NCBI RefSeq assembly: GCF_013155385.1
Contig: NZ_JABJUQ010000007.1
Span: forward strand, 3,566,501 to 3,630,500
From: Bacillus sp. WMMC1349
GTDB lineage: Bacteria; Bacillota; Bacilli; Bacillales; Bacillaceae
Length of the DNA stretch: 64,000 bases
Reading direction: 5' to 3'
The notes under the pieces are model-generated. The model made no database searches. It was given only the letters and a program-made list of their open reading frames with translations, and was not told the origin of the DNA. Position numbers and translations under genes: made by a program. Positions 16,960 through 26,385 of this stretch are shown one piece after another (position 1 is the stretch's first letter; each line of letters starts with the position of its first letter).

Positions 16960-18276
16960 TCATTCAAAAAATTGGGGGAGGTGTGCTTGGTGTGCTTCAA
17001 GCATTTCGTCTAATATTCGTTTTGCCATTTTATCAGATGGCACGAGCGGGTTAATTGTCATTGCCACTAGAGCAGTCTTAACATCTCCAGTTACAGCAGC
17101 TTCTGCCGCGACACGTTCAAAAGACTTTATCTGTTGAACAAGACCTCTAACACTGATTGGCAAATCACCGACTGTAATGGGTTTCGGTCCATGTTTTGTG
17201 ATAACGCAATTGATTTCTGCTACAGCATCAGCAGGAATACTTGCGATCGCCCCATTATTAAGTGTATTGACAGGTTGAATATCATGCTTGTCATTATAAA
17301 TAGAACTCATTAAGTTACAGGCAGCATCACTATAGTAGGCACCTCCCCGTTTCTCAAGCTGTGGCGGTTTAATCGCTAGATTTGGATCTTTGTACAACTC
17401 AAATAGTTCTTTTTCGACTTGTTGCACGACTTCGGCTCTTGTTCCCTCCGTTTTTGAAGCCTGTAATTCCTTTTCAAACATTTCTCTTGTTTTATAATAA
17501 TAGCGATGATACCCACATGGAATAAGATCAAGACTGCGTATAAAATCAGGTTCCCATGCCTCCCCTGAAATGTTTTTCATTGTCATTGTATTTGCTGGAT
17601 CTGCCATTGCTTCTAGTACTTGATCTTTCACACTTTTACCGTCAAGAAACACATCAAGACCAAACACCATATGATTTAAACCCGCAAACTGGATATCAAC
17701 GCGGTTTTCATCAACATCAAGCGCTTTGGCAACTCCCATTTTCATGCCAATCGGCACATTGCAAAGACCGACAACTTTCTGTAAATGAGAGTAACGGAAC
17801 AGGGCTTCTGTCACCATGCCAGCAGGATTTGTAAAATTAATCAGCCAAGCATCAGGGCATAGCTCCTCAATGTCTCTTGCCATTTCGAGTATGACCGGGA
17901 TCGTACGCAAGCCTTTAAACAAACCGCCAGGACCATTTGTTTCCTGTCCGATTACACCGTATTTTAGCGGAATCTTTTCATCCTTTATCCTTGCTTCCAA
18001 TAAGCCGACTCTAAATTGAGTTGTGACAAAATCCGCATCTTTTAAAGCCGCTCTCCTATCTAGTGTCAAGTGGATATCCATTTGAATACCGGCCTTTTTT
18101 ACCATTCGTCTTGCCAATTCACCTACAATATGAAGCTTTTTTTGCCCTTCAGGAATATCGACTAACCATAGCTCTGTAACTGGAAGTTCATCATGCCTTT
18201 TTATCAAGCCTTCGACAAGTTCAGGCGTATAGCTTGATCCACCACCAATCGTCACCATCTTTATAATTTTGTTCAT
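16960..18276 (-). CDS. licH: 6-phospho-beta-glucosidase, GH4 family
   Basis: NAD- and divalent-metal-dependent glycosidase of family GH4, 438 residues, which hydrolyses the phosphorylated beta-glucosides imported by LicBCA. The Rossmann start MVTIGGGSSYTPELVEG, the INFTNPAGMVTEAL motif, GLCNVPIGM with the metal-binding Cys, and FAGLNHMVFGLDV with the metal-binding His are all present. It is the last gene of licBCAH and overlaps licA by four bases. The start ATG is at 18276. Confidence 0.94.
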   Translation of the reverse strand: MNKIIKMVTIGGGSSYTPELVEGLIKRHDELPVTELWLVDIPEGQKKLHIVGELARRMVKKAGIQMDIHLTLDRRAALKDADFVTTQFRVGLLEARIKDEKIPLKYGVIGQETNGPGGLFKGLRTIPVILEMARDIEELCPDAWLINFTNPAGMVTEALFRYSHLQKVVGLCNVPIGMKMGVAKALDVDENRVDIQFAGLNHMVFGLDVFLDGKSVKDQVLEAMADPANTMTMKNISGEAWEPDFIRSLDLIPCGYHRYYYKTREMFEKELQASKTEGTRAEVVQQVEKELFELYKDPNLAIKPPQLEKRGGAYYSDAACNLMSSIYNDKHDIQPVNTLNNGAIASIPADAVAEINCVITKHGPKPITVGDLPISVRGLVQQIKSFERVAAEAAVTGDVKTALVAMTINPLVPSDKMAKRILDEMLEAHQAHLPQFFE

Positions 18277-18602
18277 GAATTGACCCCCCCACGATTGAAC
18301 AATTGGTAAAGATCAACAATTTCGACCGCTAAGTCTTTCGTTGTCATCGCATTCATCAAGTGATCTTGAGCATGAATCATCAGCAGTGAAGGCACTGTTT
18401 TTGTCCCTTTTATTTCATTTTGAATGAGAGAAGTTTGAAAGTGATGGGCTTTTAACAATTCTTCTTCAGCAATGCGAAGCTTCTTATTTGCTTCAGAAAA
18501 TTCACCTATTTTCGCTCTTGCAACCGCCTCTATGGACAAACTTTTTCCATTTCCACCGTGAAGGATCATTTGAAAGATTGTTTGTTCTAACTCTTCAGAC
18601 AT
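18273..18602 (-). CDS. licA: PTS lichenan/oligo-beta-glucoside-specific EIIA (Lac family)
   Basis: Soluble PTS EIIA of 109 residues in the lactose/chitobiose family. The phosphorylated histidine is in the HAQDHLM motif, most likely His77. Phosphate passes from HPr-P to this His and then to Cys10 of LicB. The helical pattern and size fit a trimeric Lac-type EIIA. It lies 15 bases after licC and overlaps licH. Confidence 0.94.
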   Translation of the reverse strand: MSEELEQTIFQMILHGGNGKSLSIEAVARAKIGEFSEANKKLRIAEEELLKAHHFQTSLIQNEIKGTKTVPSLLMIHAQDHLMNAMTTKDLAVEIVDLYQLFNRGGVNS

Positions 18603-18617
18603 TACAGCACCCCTTTT

Positions 18618-19970
18618 CTAGATCTCAGCCTGCTGGCTTTCAGCTTCTGCCGTCACATTTTTTAACTGATTTTCTTCTTGATTTTTTTGTCTATCCCACA
18701 TTCTAAAGAATGGGTAGTAAACAGCCAATGAGATGAGCAGATTGATCAGCTGCATAACAGCTCCAGATATTTTTCCTCCCGTAGCTAAATATCCTGAAAT
18801 AATCGGTGGCATTGTCCACGGAACTGCAATTCCCGCCGGCTTTGCAACGAGACCAGTGCTCATCCCAATAAATGTTGAGATAATGATTAAAAGCGGTGAA
18901 ATCATAAACGGAATTAAAAGCATCGGATTCATGACAATCGGCATTCCGAAGATAATCGGTTCATTGATGTTAAAAACAGCCGGACCGATTGCAAGTTTTC
19001 CCAACTGGTTCATCTGCTTACTTCGCGCTCTGACCAACATGACGATTACTAACGCCAAAGTAGCTCCACTTCCACCGGTATTAACCCAAATATCAAAAAA
19101 CTGGGTTGTAAAAATATTCGGTAATACTTCACCAGCTTGAAAAGCCAAGCGGTTTTCATCCATTGCACTATACCAGATCGGTGACATGACCCCACCAACA
19201 ATGCTCGCACCATGCAAACCACAAGACCATAGCAGCATCTGGACAGTTTCCGCAATAAGGCTTCCGCCAATACTGCCTCCCAAAATAGACAGTGGTGTAC
19301 CTAAGATGACATTGATAACATTGTGCAAACTTTCAAAAGGTGTCAATTCAATGAGAAGACGAACAATCCAAATCAAACCGATCACTGCGAATCCGGGAAT
19401 AAGAGCGATAAACGATTTACTGACAGCTGGCGGCACACCATCTGGCATTTTAAAAACAATATCTTTTTGGACAATCCAGCGGTAAATTTCAGTCGATAGC
19501 ATCGCAATTAACATCCCAACAAACAGACCTTTACTGCCCATTAGTGAAATGGGGATTCCACCAGATACTAAAATAGCCTCACTTGCGCCTTCAGGTGTAA
19601 ATGGGATCTGATAAGGTGTGGTCAGAAGGAAAGCTGACACTGCGATCGCACCTGATGAAAGCGCATCTATATCGTATTTTTCAGCAAGGCGGTAGGCGAT
19701 CCCAAATGTTGCGATAAGTGCCATAATATCAAAGCTGACACCTACTGGGTAATTTAGTTTGTCAACCCATTTGTCACCAAAAACCTTCGTCATCCATTCA
19801 GGATATCCAGGTATCGGTAAATTTGCTAGAATCAGAAATAGTGAGCCGACAATGATCAATGGCATCGTTAAAATGATACCGTCTCGAAGTGCTTGCAAGT
19901 GACGCTGACCGGCGATCCGTGCGGCAATGGGCATCACTTTCTCCTCTAAAAATCCGTTAAACTTTTTCAC
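18618..19970 (-). CDS. licC: PTS lichenan/oligo-beta-glucoside-specific EIIC permease
   Basis: Membrane component of the lichenan PTS, 450 residues, Lac/Cel-family EIIC. About ten hydrophobic segments are visible, and the conserved FNINEPIIFGMPIVMNP motif (where EIIC proteins bind substrate) is intact, as is the N-terminal amphipathic start with RHLQALRDGI. It imports cellobiose/lichenan oligosaccharides with concomitant phosphorylation by LicB. It lies 15 bases after licB. Confidence 0.95.
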   Translation of the reverse strand: MKKFNGFLEEKVMPIAARIAGQRHLQALRDGIILTMPLIIVGSLFLILANLPIPGYPEWMTKVFGDKWVDKLNYPVGVSFDIMALIATFGIAYRLAEKYDIDALSSGAIAVSAFLLTTPYQIPFTPEGASEAILVSGGIPISLMGSKGLFVGMLIAMLSTEIYRWIVQKDIVFKMPDGVPPAVSKSFIALIPGFAVIGLIWIVRLLIELTPFESLHNVINVILGTPLSILGGSIGGSLIAETVQMLLWSCGLHGASIVGGVMSPIWYSAMDENRLAFQAGEVLPNIFTTQFFDIWVNTGGSGATLALVIVMLVRARSKQMNQLGKLAIGPAVFNINEPIIFGMPIVMNPMLLIPFMISPLLIIISTFIGMSTGLVAKPAGIAVPWTMPPIISGYLATGGKISGAVMQLINLLISLAVYYPFFRMWDRQKNQEENQLKNVTAEAESQQAEI

Positions 19971-19985
19971 CTTTTCCGCCTCCTC

Positions 19986-20291
19986 TTACACACCGGCAAG
20001 CTGTTCAGCGGCTTTTAGTACTTCTGCGCCATTACATGTTCCATAATCGACTGGATTAATCACATCAACGGGTACGCCTTTTGCTTCTCCTAGTTTCCTT
20101 AATCGCGGCAGCAGATAACGGACTTGCGGACCAATGAGCAATACATCTGCCTTGTCTAGATGTTGTTTAACTTCGTCTCCAGAAACAGCCCAAATTGTAT
20201 GATCCTTTCCTTGTACCTCTGCACTTTTCTCCATTTTCGTAACAAGTAAACTAGTTGACATTCCCGCTGCACAGGCTAACAAAATGTTCAT
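19986..20291 (-). CDS. licB: PTS lichenan/oligo-beta-glucoside-specific EIIB
   Basis: Cytoplasmic EIIB of the Lac/Cel family, about 101 residues, carrying phosphate on the N-terminal cysteine of [14 protein letters not shown]. It receives phosphate from LicA and passes it to sugar in LicC. The ATG at 20291 is preferred: AAAGGGGG lies 11 bases before it but only 2-3 bases before the alternative ATG at 20300, which would add MGK. First structural gene of the operon, behind a cre site. Confidence 0.92.
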   Translation of the reverse strand: MNILLACAAGMSTSLLVTKMEKSAEVQGKDHTIWAVSGDEVKQHLDKADVLLIGPQVRYLLPRLRKLGEAKGVPVDVINPVDYGTCNGAEVLKAAEQLAGV

Positions 20292-20344
20292 TTTTCCCAT
20301 TTCCCCCTTTTGCTACAAAATTCACTTTGCCATTACATCTTATA

Positions 20345-20360
20345 ATGAAATCGTTTTCAT
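20345..20360 (-). promoter_or_regulatory. Catabolite responsive element (cre) of licBCAH
   Basis: ATGAAATCGTTTTCAT is a near-perfect palindromic match to the CcpA cre consensus. It lies 54-69 bases upstream of licB and next to a TATAAG -10-like element. The B. subtilis lic operon is also CcpA-repressed. Confidence 0.85.
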
Positions 20361-20361
20361 C

Positions 20362-22311
20362 TTAACTTAACGTTTTTCCACTTACTTGCGGAAAAATATT
20401 AAGTTTTCTAACAACATCGATAAATTCCTCATATGTTTGGCATTTTAAAAAATCATGAACAATTGACCGATGATTTAAAACATGACCTACCAACTTGTAC
20501 ATTTTTTGAAGATGTGATGGATTGTTTTTTTCAACGCATAGAAGGCAAATGAATTGGACTTTTTTGTTCTCCCACTCTATCGGCTTTTGCAGTGTACACA
20601 CAGCCCAAAATGTTTGAAGTGATTTTGCTGTCATTGAACGGGGAATGGCAATAAGATTTCCAAAATAAGTCGGTGCGATAGCTTCTCTTTCAAAAACTGA
20701 AGCGGTTAAATCTTCTTCCACAAGGCCTAATTTAAACGCCTTCTCACATAAAAATTGGAGAATTTCACTTTTTGATTGAAAGGTTTTCTGCAAAAAAATA
20801 AGCTGTTTTCTTGTATATTTTTCCACTAGTTCCAACTTTGCATTGAGTACATGGTTTATTTTTAAGACATCTATTTCTTCCAATATGGTATTCACTTTAA
20901 TAACTGGAATTGGCAACTTTTCAGGAAGAGGAATGGTACTAATAATAAAATCGAGGGCATTCAATGATATTTGTTTTAATCTATAATAGTTAACTGTCCC
21001 AAGTATCTGTAGTTTTGCGCCGAATGTTGACCTTAGTTTGCTCTCAATCCATATCGCGTTTCCCGCTCCTGATACACAAACAATGATACAGCGTTTTGAC
21101 ATAATATTTGTTTTTCTTCTTTCAATAGCTGCACCTATATGTAATGCGAGATAACCGGCTTCACTTTCTTCTATATCAAACCCTGTCTCCTTTTTTAGCA
21201 CTTCACCCGCTTGGATTCCTGCTTCAAATGCCAAGGGATCATGCGTTTTAATAGTGTCTAGCAGTGGATTTCTAATATGCATTCCATATCGATAGCGGTT
21301 CAAGGCCGGTTTTAAATGGAGGCTAATCCCACTTTTTAATTGTTTGTCTTTTTTTATACCAAGCTTGAATTGGTGATCAATCGTTTCAATTAGTAAATCT
21401 GCTAGCCGGCCTGTTTCGTCATCTATAAAGTCATTCATGTCATCATGATTTACCTTCGTTCTTTTAGCACCGAGCAGGTGTATAGCCATATAGGCTGTTT
21501 CTTCTGTTGGAAACTTCACTTTTAAGTTTTTTTCAAGATTTTGCGCAATTGAACAAGCTACACGATATTCTTGATCATTCATCATCTCTTTTACATCTGC
21601 TTCATAAAGTGAGACATGCTTTCCGTTACGAATTCGCTTACAGGCAATGACAATGTGAACAAGCAGATTGCTTAAAGCCAGATCAGAAAGAAACATTTGT
21701 TGATCCATTATGTTTTCTAAAATTGTCTCACGGATCATATTTAGTTCTGCTTTTGGAAGAATGGGGACCCGGGTATCAATGATCTCAAAATCGATTTCCT
21801 GTTTCTGAAAAATATGTTCTGCCATACAATACCGTAATTTCATTTCTTCCCCCCTTAATTTAAATCCGTAATTCGGTTTGATCACTAGTTGAATACCATA
21901 TGGTTTTAATCTTTTCCGAATCTCTCTCATATCATGTTGAACTGTTGACTTACTTACGTACAAGTCGTCCGCCAAATTTTCAAGTTTTACATACTCATCA
22001 GTTAACAGCAACCTTTTAAACAAATATAAAATACGTTCATTTGGGAAAACTGGATGTTTCAATCCCCCCTGAAACATATGCTGCAGAAACTGCTGAAAAC
22101 GTGCATTATTTTCAATGGATAATTGGTAACCGACTCCTCTAATTGATTGGATAAACGCACCATCCCTATAAAGAAATTGATTCAGTTCTTTCACATCTGA
22201 TCTAATTGTTCTAGAGGTTACATTCAATTGATTGGCAAAATAATGGCTCGTCAAAGGTGTGTCTACCGCCATCAACTCACCGAGAATAAACTTAAATCGA
22301 TTATTCATCAT
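20362..22311 (-). CDS. licR: PRD-containing transcriptional activator LicR
   Basis: A 649-residue activator with the full PTS-controlled layout. Two N-terminal helix-turn-helix domains (about 1-160) precede PRD1 (His219, His278) and PRD2 (His332, His391), then an EIIB-like domain (Cys412 in VCVSGAGNA) and an EIIA-like domain (about 510-645). These residues line up with the phosphorylation sites known in B. subtilis LicR. The expected EIIA phosphohistidine, usually in an AIPH context, reads AIPRS here (Arg558), so this regulatory input may be lost. It is expected to activate licBCAH in response to PTS state. The ATG at 22311 follows AGGAGGG. Confidence 0.93.
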   Translation of the reverse strand: MMNNRFKFILGELMAVDTPLTSHYFANQLNVTSRTIRSDVKELNQFLYRDGAFIQSIRGVGYQLSIENNARFQQFLQHMFQGGLKHPVFPNERILYLFKRLLLTDEYVKLENLADDLYVSKSTVQHDMREIRKRLKPYGIQLVIKPNYGFKLRGEEMKLRYCMAEHIFQKQEIDFEIIDTRVPILPKAELNMIRETILENIMDQQMFLSDLALSNLLVHIVIACKRIRNGKHVSLYEADVKEMMNDQEYRVACSIAQNLEKNLKVKFPTEETAYMAIHLLGAKRTKVNHDDMNDFIDDETGRLADLLIETIDHQFKLGIKKDKQLKSGISLHLKPALNRYRYGMHIRNPLLDTIKTHDPLAFEAGIQAGEVLKKETGFDIEESEAGYLALHIGAAIERRKTNIMSKRCIIVCVSGAGNAIWIESKLRSTFGAKLQILGTVNYYRLKQISLNALDFIISTIPLPEKLPIPVIKVNTILEEIDVLKINHVLNAKLELVEKYTRKQLIFLQKTFQSKSEILQFLCEKAFKLGLVEEDLTASVFEREAIAPTYFGNLIAIPRSMTAKSLQTFWAVCTLQKPIEWENKKVQFICLLCVEKNNPSHLQKMYKLVGHVLNHRSIVHDFLKCQTYEEFIDVVRKLNIFPQVSGKTLS

Positions 22312-22357
22312 CGAAAAGACCCTCCTCTATAAGACGAACTTGAACATCTGAGAATAA

Positions 22358-22387
22358 AAACAAGCAGGACCTTTATCCTGCTGTTTT
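22358..22387 (-). terminator. Terminator after the 3-methyladenine glycosylase gene
   Basis: AGCAGGA (22363-22369) and TCCTGCT (22376-22382) form a stem that is followed by TTGTTTTTATT on the minus strand. It lies about 70 bases after the mpg stop. Confidence 0.8.
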
Positions 22388-22459
22388 CTCAAATTATGAA
22401 ATTCATCTTATATTTAAGCACATTGTATGATAGAGACTTTTTAAAAAAGAGAGGGCCAT

Positions 22460-23050
22460 CTATTTAGAAACATAATGATTTCCCTTAACCCAAAACCGCC
22501 ACGGATAGAAGCGCGCTTCTTCAGAATTTTCAATCCCGATTCGCGGACCACATGAAATACCTTTAGGAATATATCCTTTTGCAAGATAGAGTGGTGGTTC
22601 TGTTAACTGCTTCCCATAATCATCCATCGTGATTCCAAGTGCCTTTGCCAATTTTCCCGGTCCATTTGTCAAGTCGCGGAGCTTTTTTCCATTTCTTCTT
22701 TTCTCCATTAATGAAACACCATCATTCGGCTCTAGCGCCCTGATCAGGACAGCTTCGGGCTGATCAGTACCCGCACTAACGACATTAAACAATGTATGGG
22801 TGTGCATTTGATAAGTATAGACTCGTCCGGCTTCTTTGTACATCACTTCTGTCCGCTTTGTTCGACGGTTTCTATAACTGTGTGCTGCCCTGTCTTCTGG
22901 TCCTTTATAGGCCTCTGTCTCCACAATATATCCAGACGTCAGCCCCTCGTTTGTTTCTTTCACTAAAAGACAACCTAACAGTGATTGCGCAAGGTTGAGT
23001 GTCTCTTTTTGGTAAAAACTAACTGGCAGAGGTTCGTACACTTGATTCAT
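22460..23050 (-). CDS. mpg: 3-methyladenine DNA glycosylase (AAG/Mpg family)
   Basis: Base-excision-repair glycosylase of 196 residues that removes alkylated purines. The family core VKETNEGLTSGYIVETEAY, the active-site Glu within it, YTYQMHTHTLFNVV, AVLIRALEP and TNGPGKLAKALGI are typical of the AAG fold and of YxlJ in B. subtilis. The ATG at 23050 has GGAGG 8 bases upstream; an upstream in-frame ATG at 23077 lacks this. Monocistronic, with its own terminator. Confidence 0.92.
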   Translation of the reverse strand: MNQVYEPLPVSFYQKETLNLAQSLLGCLLVKETNEGLTSGYIVETEAYKGPEDRAAHSYRNRRTKRTEVMYKEAGRVYTYQMHTHTLFNVVSAGTDQPEAVLIRALEPNDGVSLMEKRRNGKKLRDLTNGPGKLAKALGITMDDYGKQLTEPPLYLAKGYIPKGISCGPRIGIENSEEARFYPWRFWVKGNHYVSK

Positions 23051-23139
23051 GATGAAAGCCTCCTTTTCGTTGACCATATCTATGTTAACATTTTTTCAAA
23101 AAACGATTATTTGATCAGAGAAGGCTTTCACCAGTTTAA

Positions 23140-24231
23140 TTAAACATGTCTCAATCCACCCAATATAAACTGAACCACTTTATTTGATACATTTTCGTCT
23201 TCATATCCATCAGGGAGCTCCCAATCGGCTTTCGTCTCCATCATCAACTCCGCGGCCTTCACAATGTTCCTTGTTTCAAGTCCAGAGATTACATTACTGC
23301 CACACATTACTGTTTCAGAGCGTTCAGTACTGTTTCTAATCGTAACGGAAGGGATTTTCAATATACAGCTTTCTTCCTGAACGGTTCCACTGTCTGTTAT
23401 CACACATTTAGCATGCTGTTCTAAATGAACAAAGTCAAAAAAGCCAAACGGTTCACAAAATCTTAATAACGGATTGTGATGTTGAATACCAAACTTCTGC
23501 AATCGGTCTCTTGTTCGTGGGTGAACACTACAAATGATTGGCATTTTATAGGTTTGAGCAAGTTGTGTTAGAGCTGTCACAATACTTTCAAGCGTTTCCT
23601 TTATATCGACATTTTCAGCCCGATGAGCTGTGACCAAAATAAATGACTGACGCTTCACATTTAAAACATCAAGTACTTTGCTTTCTGAAATTTTGTCTTT
23701 ATAATGGTTCATCACTTCATAGATCGGATTTCCTGACACCCATATTCTTTGTGGATGCATACCTTCTCGTTCTAAATTTTCCTTGGCAATGTTTGTATAA
23801 GGTAAATTAAAAGATGCGATCGAATCAATCACTCTGCGATTCATTTCTTCTGGAACCGCTTGATCAAAACAACGATTACCAGCCTCCATATGGTAGACAG
23901 GTATTCCATATCTTTCAGCCAGAAAGGCACAAAGCGCACTATTGGTATCACCAAGCACAAGCACTTTGTCCGGCTGGAGCTTCAAGATCAACTTTTCGAC
24001 CTCTGTAAAAATTTCACCAATTTGCGCACCTGTTGAATGACTAGATAATTTTATATGATGATCAGGTTTACGTACATTTAATTGTTCAAAAAAGATTTCA
24101 CTTAGTTTTTTATCATAATTTTGCCCCGTGTGGACCAAAATATGTTGATCTGCAAACTGATCAAGCTTGGAAATGATCAAACTTAAGCGGATAATTTCCG
24201 GTCTTGTACCAATAATCGTCATGATTTTCAT
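23140..24231 (-). CDS. UDP-N-acetylhexosamine 2-epimerase (FnlC/QnlB-like)
   Basis: Non-hydrolysing WecB-superfamily epimerase of 363 residues. GTRPEIIRL opens the protein and SGTVQEES lies in the UDP-binding domain. The active-site stretch HMEAGNRCFDQAVPEEMNRR followed by NLPYT is the variant found in epimerases acting on 2-acetamido-2,6-dideoxy-L-sugars (FnlC, CapG, WbvD), not plain UDP-GlcNAc 2-epimerases. It is divergently transcribed from a dehydratase and a reductase that would supply its substrate. The likely product is UDP-L-QuiNAc or UDP-L-FucNAc (inference). The ATG at 24231 follows GGAGT. Confidence 0.85.
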   Translation of the reverse strand: MKIMTIIGTRPEIIRLSLIISKLDQFADQHILVHTGQNYDKKLSEIFFEQLNVRKPDHHIKLSSHSTGAQIGEIFTEVEKLILKLQPDKVLVLGDTNSALCAFLAERYGIPVYHMEAGNRCFDQAVPEEMNRRVIDSIASFNLPYTNIAKENLEREGMHPQRIWVSGNPIYEVMNHYKDKISESKVLDVLNVKRQSFILVTAHRAENVDIKETLESIVTALTQLAQTYKMPIICSVHPRTRDRLQKFGIQHHNPLLRFCEPFGFFDFVHLEQHAKCVITDSGTVQEESCILKIPSVTIRNSTERSETVMCGSNVISGLETRNIVKAAELMMETKADWELPDGYEDENVSNKVVQFILGGLRHV

Positions 24232-24435
24232 CAGTTTTACTCCTTTTTTGTCACTTTACAAATTTCTGTCACTCTCTATATATATTCACGCTTCATCAAG
24301 GTGTGAAATTGAATAGGTTAACCCCTCAATCTGTTGTTCCATCAGCAAATCTATCACACCGATTTTCCAATAAAATCATATACATTTATATGCTAGTTTT
24401 GAGATTCTATCATGTTTTGCTTTAGGAGGGGAATT

Positions 24436-25425
24436 ATGTTTAAAAATACCCGAATTCTACTTACAGGAGGCACTGGTTCTTGGGGAACGGAACTTACGAA
24501 AAAATTATTATTATATAAACCAAAGGAAATAAGAATTTTTTCAAGAAATGAATTTAAACAAATTAAGATGGAAAGAACATTTAACTACCATCCATCACTT
24601 AAATTTGTTATAGGTGATGTGAGAGACTACTCGTCTTTAGAAGACGCTTGTCAGGATGTCGACTATATTTTTCATTTAGCCGCATTAAAGCATGTTCCAA
24701 TTTGTGAGGATCAGCCTGAAGAAGCATTAAAAACAAATGTCACTGGAACACAAAATGTCATTCGCGCAGCACTAGAAAATCGTGTTAAAAAAGTTATCGA
24801 TGTTTCTACTGATAAAGCAGCAGACCCTGTCAACTTCTATGGTTTAACCAAGGCACTAGGAGAAAGACTGATGATTCGGGCAAATGATTATAGTGAGCAA
24901 ACAGACTTTGTCTGTATTAGAGGCGGAAATGTATTAGGAACAAACGGAAGTGTTGTCCCGTTTTTTAAAGATTTGATCTTAAACGGCAAGGATCTTACCT
25001 TAACATCAAAAGACATGACAAGATTTTTCCTGACAGTAAGTGAAGCAATTGACTTGCTGCTCAAAGCCTCAGAGGAGGCAAAGGGCGGAGAAATTTTTGT
25101 GATGAAAATGAAAGCCTGCAACATATTAGATCTTGCAGAAGTTCTCATTGATGAGTTAGCTTCACATCCTGTTGGTATCAAGGAGATCGGAATCCGCCCT
25201 GGTGAAAAACTTCATGAAGTACTTGTTTCAAATCACGAAGCGCCATTTACTTATCTTTATGACGCCCAACATTATGTGATACTACCTTCTCATCCATCAG
25301 AAAAACTAGTAAAACACTATAAAAAGTTTGCAAAAGCAGATTTTCAAAAGTATCAATCTAACAACCAATTAATGTCGAAATTTGAGATTGCTGATATGTT
25401 GAAAGAAGGGGGCTTTATTCAGTGA
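24436..25425 (+). CDS. UDP-GlcNAc 4,6-dehydratase/5-epimerase (FnlA/CapE-like)
   Basis: Extended short-chain dehydrogenase of 329 residues in the CapD/FlaA1 group. The nucleotide-binding motif GGTGSWG, FHLAALKHVPICE, the catalytic VSTDKAADPVNFYGLTK segment with Tyr and Lys, and RGGNVLGTNGSVVPFF are all visible. It would convert UDP-GlcNAc to a UDP-2-acetamido-2,6-dideoxy-4-hexulose. The ATG at 24436 follows AGGAGGG; an earlier ATG lies in the leader. It overlaps the next gene by four bases (GTGA), so the two are coupled. Confidence 0.86.
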   Translation: MFKNTRILLTGGTGSWGTELTKKLLLYKPKEIRIFSRNEFKQIKMERTFNYHPSLKFVIGDVRDYSSLEDACQDVDYIFHLAALKHVPICEDQPEEALKTNVTGTQNVIRAALENRVKKVIDVSTDKAADPVNFYGLTKALGERLMIRANDYSEQTDFVCIRGGNVLGTNGSVVPFFKDLILNGKDLTLTSKDMTRFFLTVSEAIDLLLKASEEAKGGEIFVMKMKACNILDLAEVLIDELASHPVGIKEIGIRPGEKLHEVLVSNHEAPFTYLYDAQHYVILPSHPSEKLVKHYKKFAKADFQKYQSNNQLMSKFEIADMLKEGGFIQ

Positions 25426-26273
25426 GACTTCTGATCTTGGGCGGAAACGGTATGGCTGGACATATGTTAAAAGAGTTTTTCTCTACCAAAAAACAATACG
25501 ATGTTTACTGGACACAACGGCATTCTTTGCCAAATCACCCAAACTGTTTTTTTCTAGATGTCAAAAAGACAGCTGAAATAAGAAAACTGCTTGAAAAGGT
25601 AAAACCTGATGTCGTCATTAATGCAACCGGCATCTTAAATGACGCCGCCCGCAAAAACCTTCAAGATGCCATTTGTGTCAATAGTCTCTTGCCCCATTTA
25701 CTTGCGGAATGGAGCAATGACTGCCAATATTATTTGATGCATATTAGCACAGATTGTGTTTTTTCAGGTTCAAAAGGAAAGTATGCAGAAACAGATGAGA
25801 AAGATGGATGTTCGGTTTATGCACAAACAAAAAGTCTTGGTGAAGTATGGGATGATAAAAACTTAACAATTAGAACATCGATTATCGGACCAGAGCTAAA
25901 AGATGGTATTGGGTTATTCCATTGGTTCATGCAACAAGAAAACGTGACAAACGGATTTAGACGTGTTTTTTGGAACGGGCTGACAACATTGGAACTTGCC
26001 AAAGCTATTGAACAACTGCTCGATTCTAAATTAAGCGGATTGATCCACTTAACCGGAAATCGCTTCATCTCAAAATATGAACTGCTTCTCTTATTAAATG
26101 AAATCTTTTCTAGAGGAATTAAAATTGTTCCTGATGACCAATTCTATTCTGATAAAAGTATACTAATGACACGGGATGATGTTCCTTATCAGCCTGTCAG
26201 CTATGAACAAATGCTCACCGAGTTAAAAGAATGGATCAAAAAACATTCCTCTTTGTATCCATACGACCTATAA
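25422..26273 (+). CDS. RmlD-like UDP-6-deoxy-4-hexulose reductase
   Basis: Reductase of 283 residues related to dTDP-4-dehydrorhamnose reductase. GGNGMAGHMLKEFF binds NAD(P)H, ISTDCVFSG carries the catalytic Ser/Thr, and SVYAQTKSLGE supplies YxxxK. It starts with GTG overlapping the dehydratase stop. It lacks the C-terminal cupin of CapF reductases, so an RmlD/QnlA-type reduction giving UDP-L-RhaNAc is more likely than the CapF reaction (inference). With the divergent epimerase this would finish as UDP-L-QuiNAc. A terminator follows directly. Confidence 0.82.
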   Translation: MRLLILGGNGMAGHMLKEFFSTKKQYDVYWTQRHSLPNHPNCFFLDVKKTAEIRKLLEKVKPDVVINATGILNDAARKNLQDAICVNSLLPHLLAEWSNDCQYYLMHISTDCVFSGSKGKYAETDEKDGCSVYAQTKSLGEVWDDKNLTIRTSIIGPELKDGIGLFHWFMQQENVTNGFRRVFWNGLTTLELAKAIEQLLDSKLSGLIHLTGNRFISKYELLLLLNEIFSRGIKIVPDDQFYSDKSILMTRDDVPYQPVSYEQMLTELKEWIKKHSSLYPYDL

Positions 26274-26278
26274 AACGA

Positions 26279-26308
26279 AACACCCAACTAATTGGTTGGG
26301 TGTTTTTT
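26279..26308 (+). terminator. Terminator of the nucleotide-sugar gene pair
   Basis: CACCCAAC (26281-26288) pairs with GTTGGGTG (26295-26302), followed by six T residues. Confidence 0.92.
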
Positions 26309-26319
26309 GGTGGTTGTTA

Positions 26320-26347
26320 TTGACACAATTGTATTATTGTATACAAT
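26320..26347 (+). promoter_or_regulatory. SigA promoter with palindromic operator for the methylcitrate operon
   Basis: TTGACA (26320-26325) and TACAAT (26342-26347) are spaced by 16 bases. ATTGTATACAAT at 26336-26347 is a perfect 12-bp palindrome covering the -10 element, well placed for repression by the GntR protein encoded next. The binding partner is inferred. Confidence 0.75.
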
Positions 26348-26385
26348 TATATGTATCTAATGGAAAAGGAGGTGATTTTTTTTAC

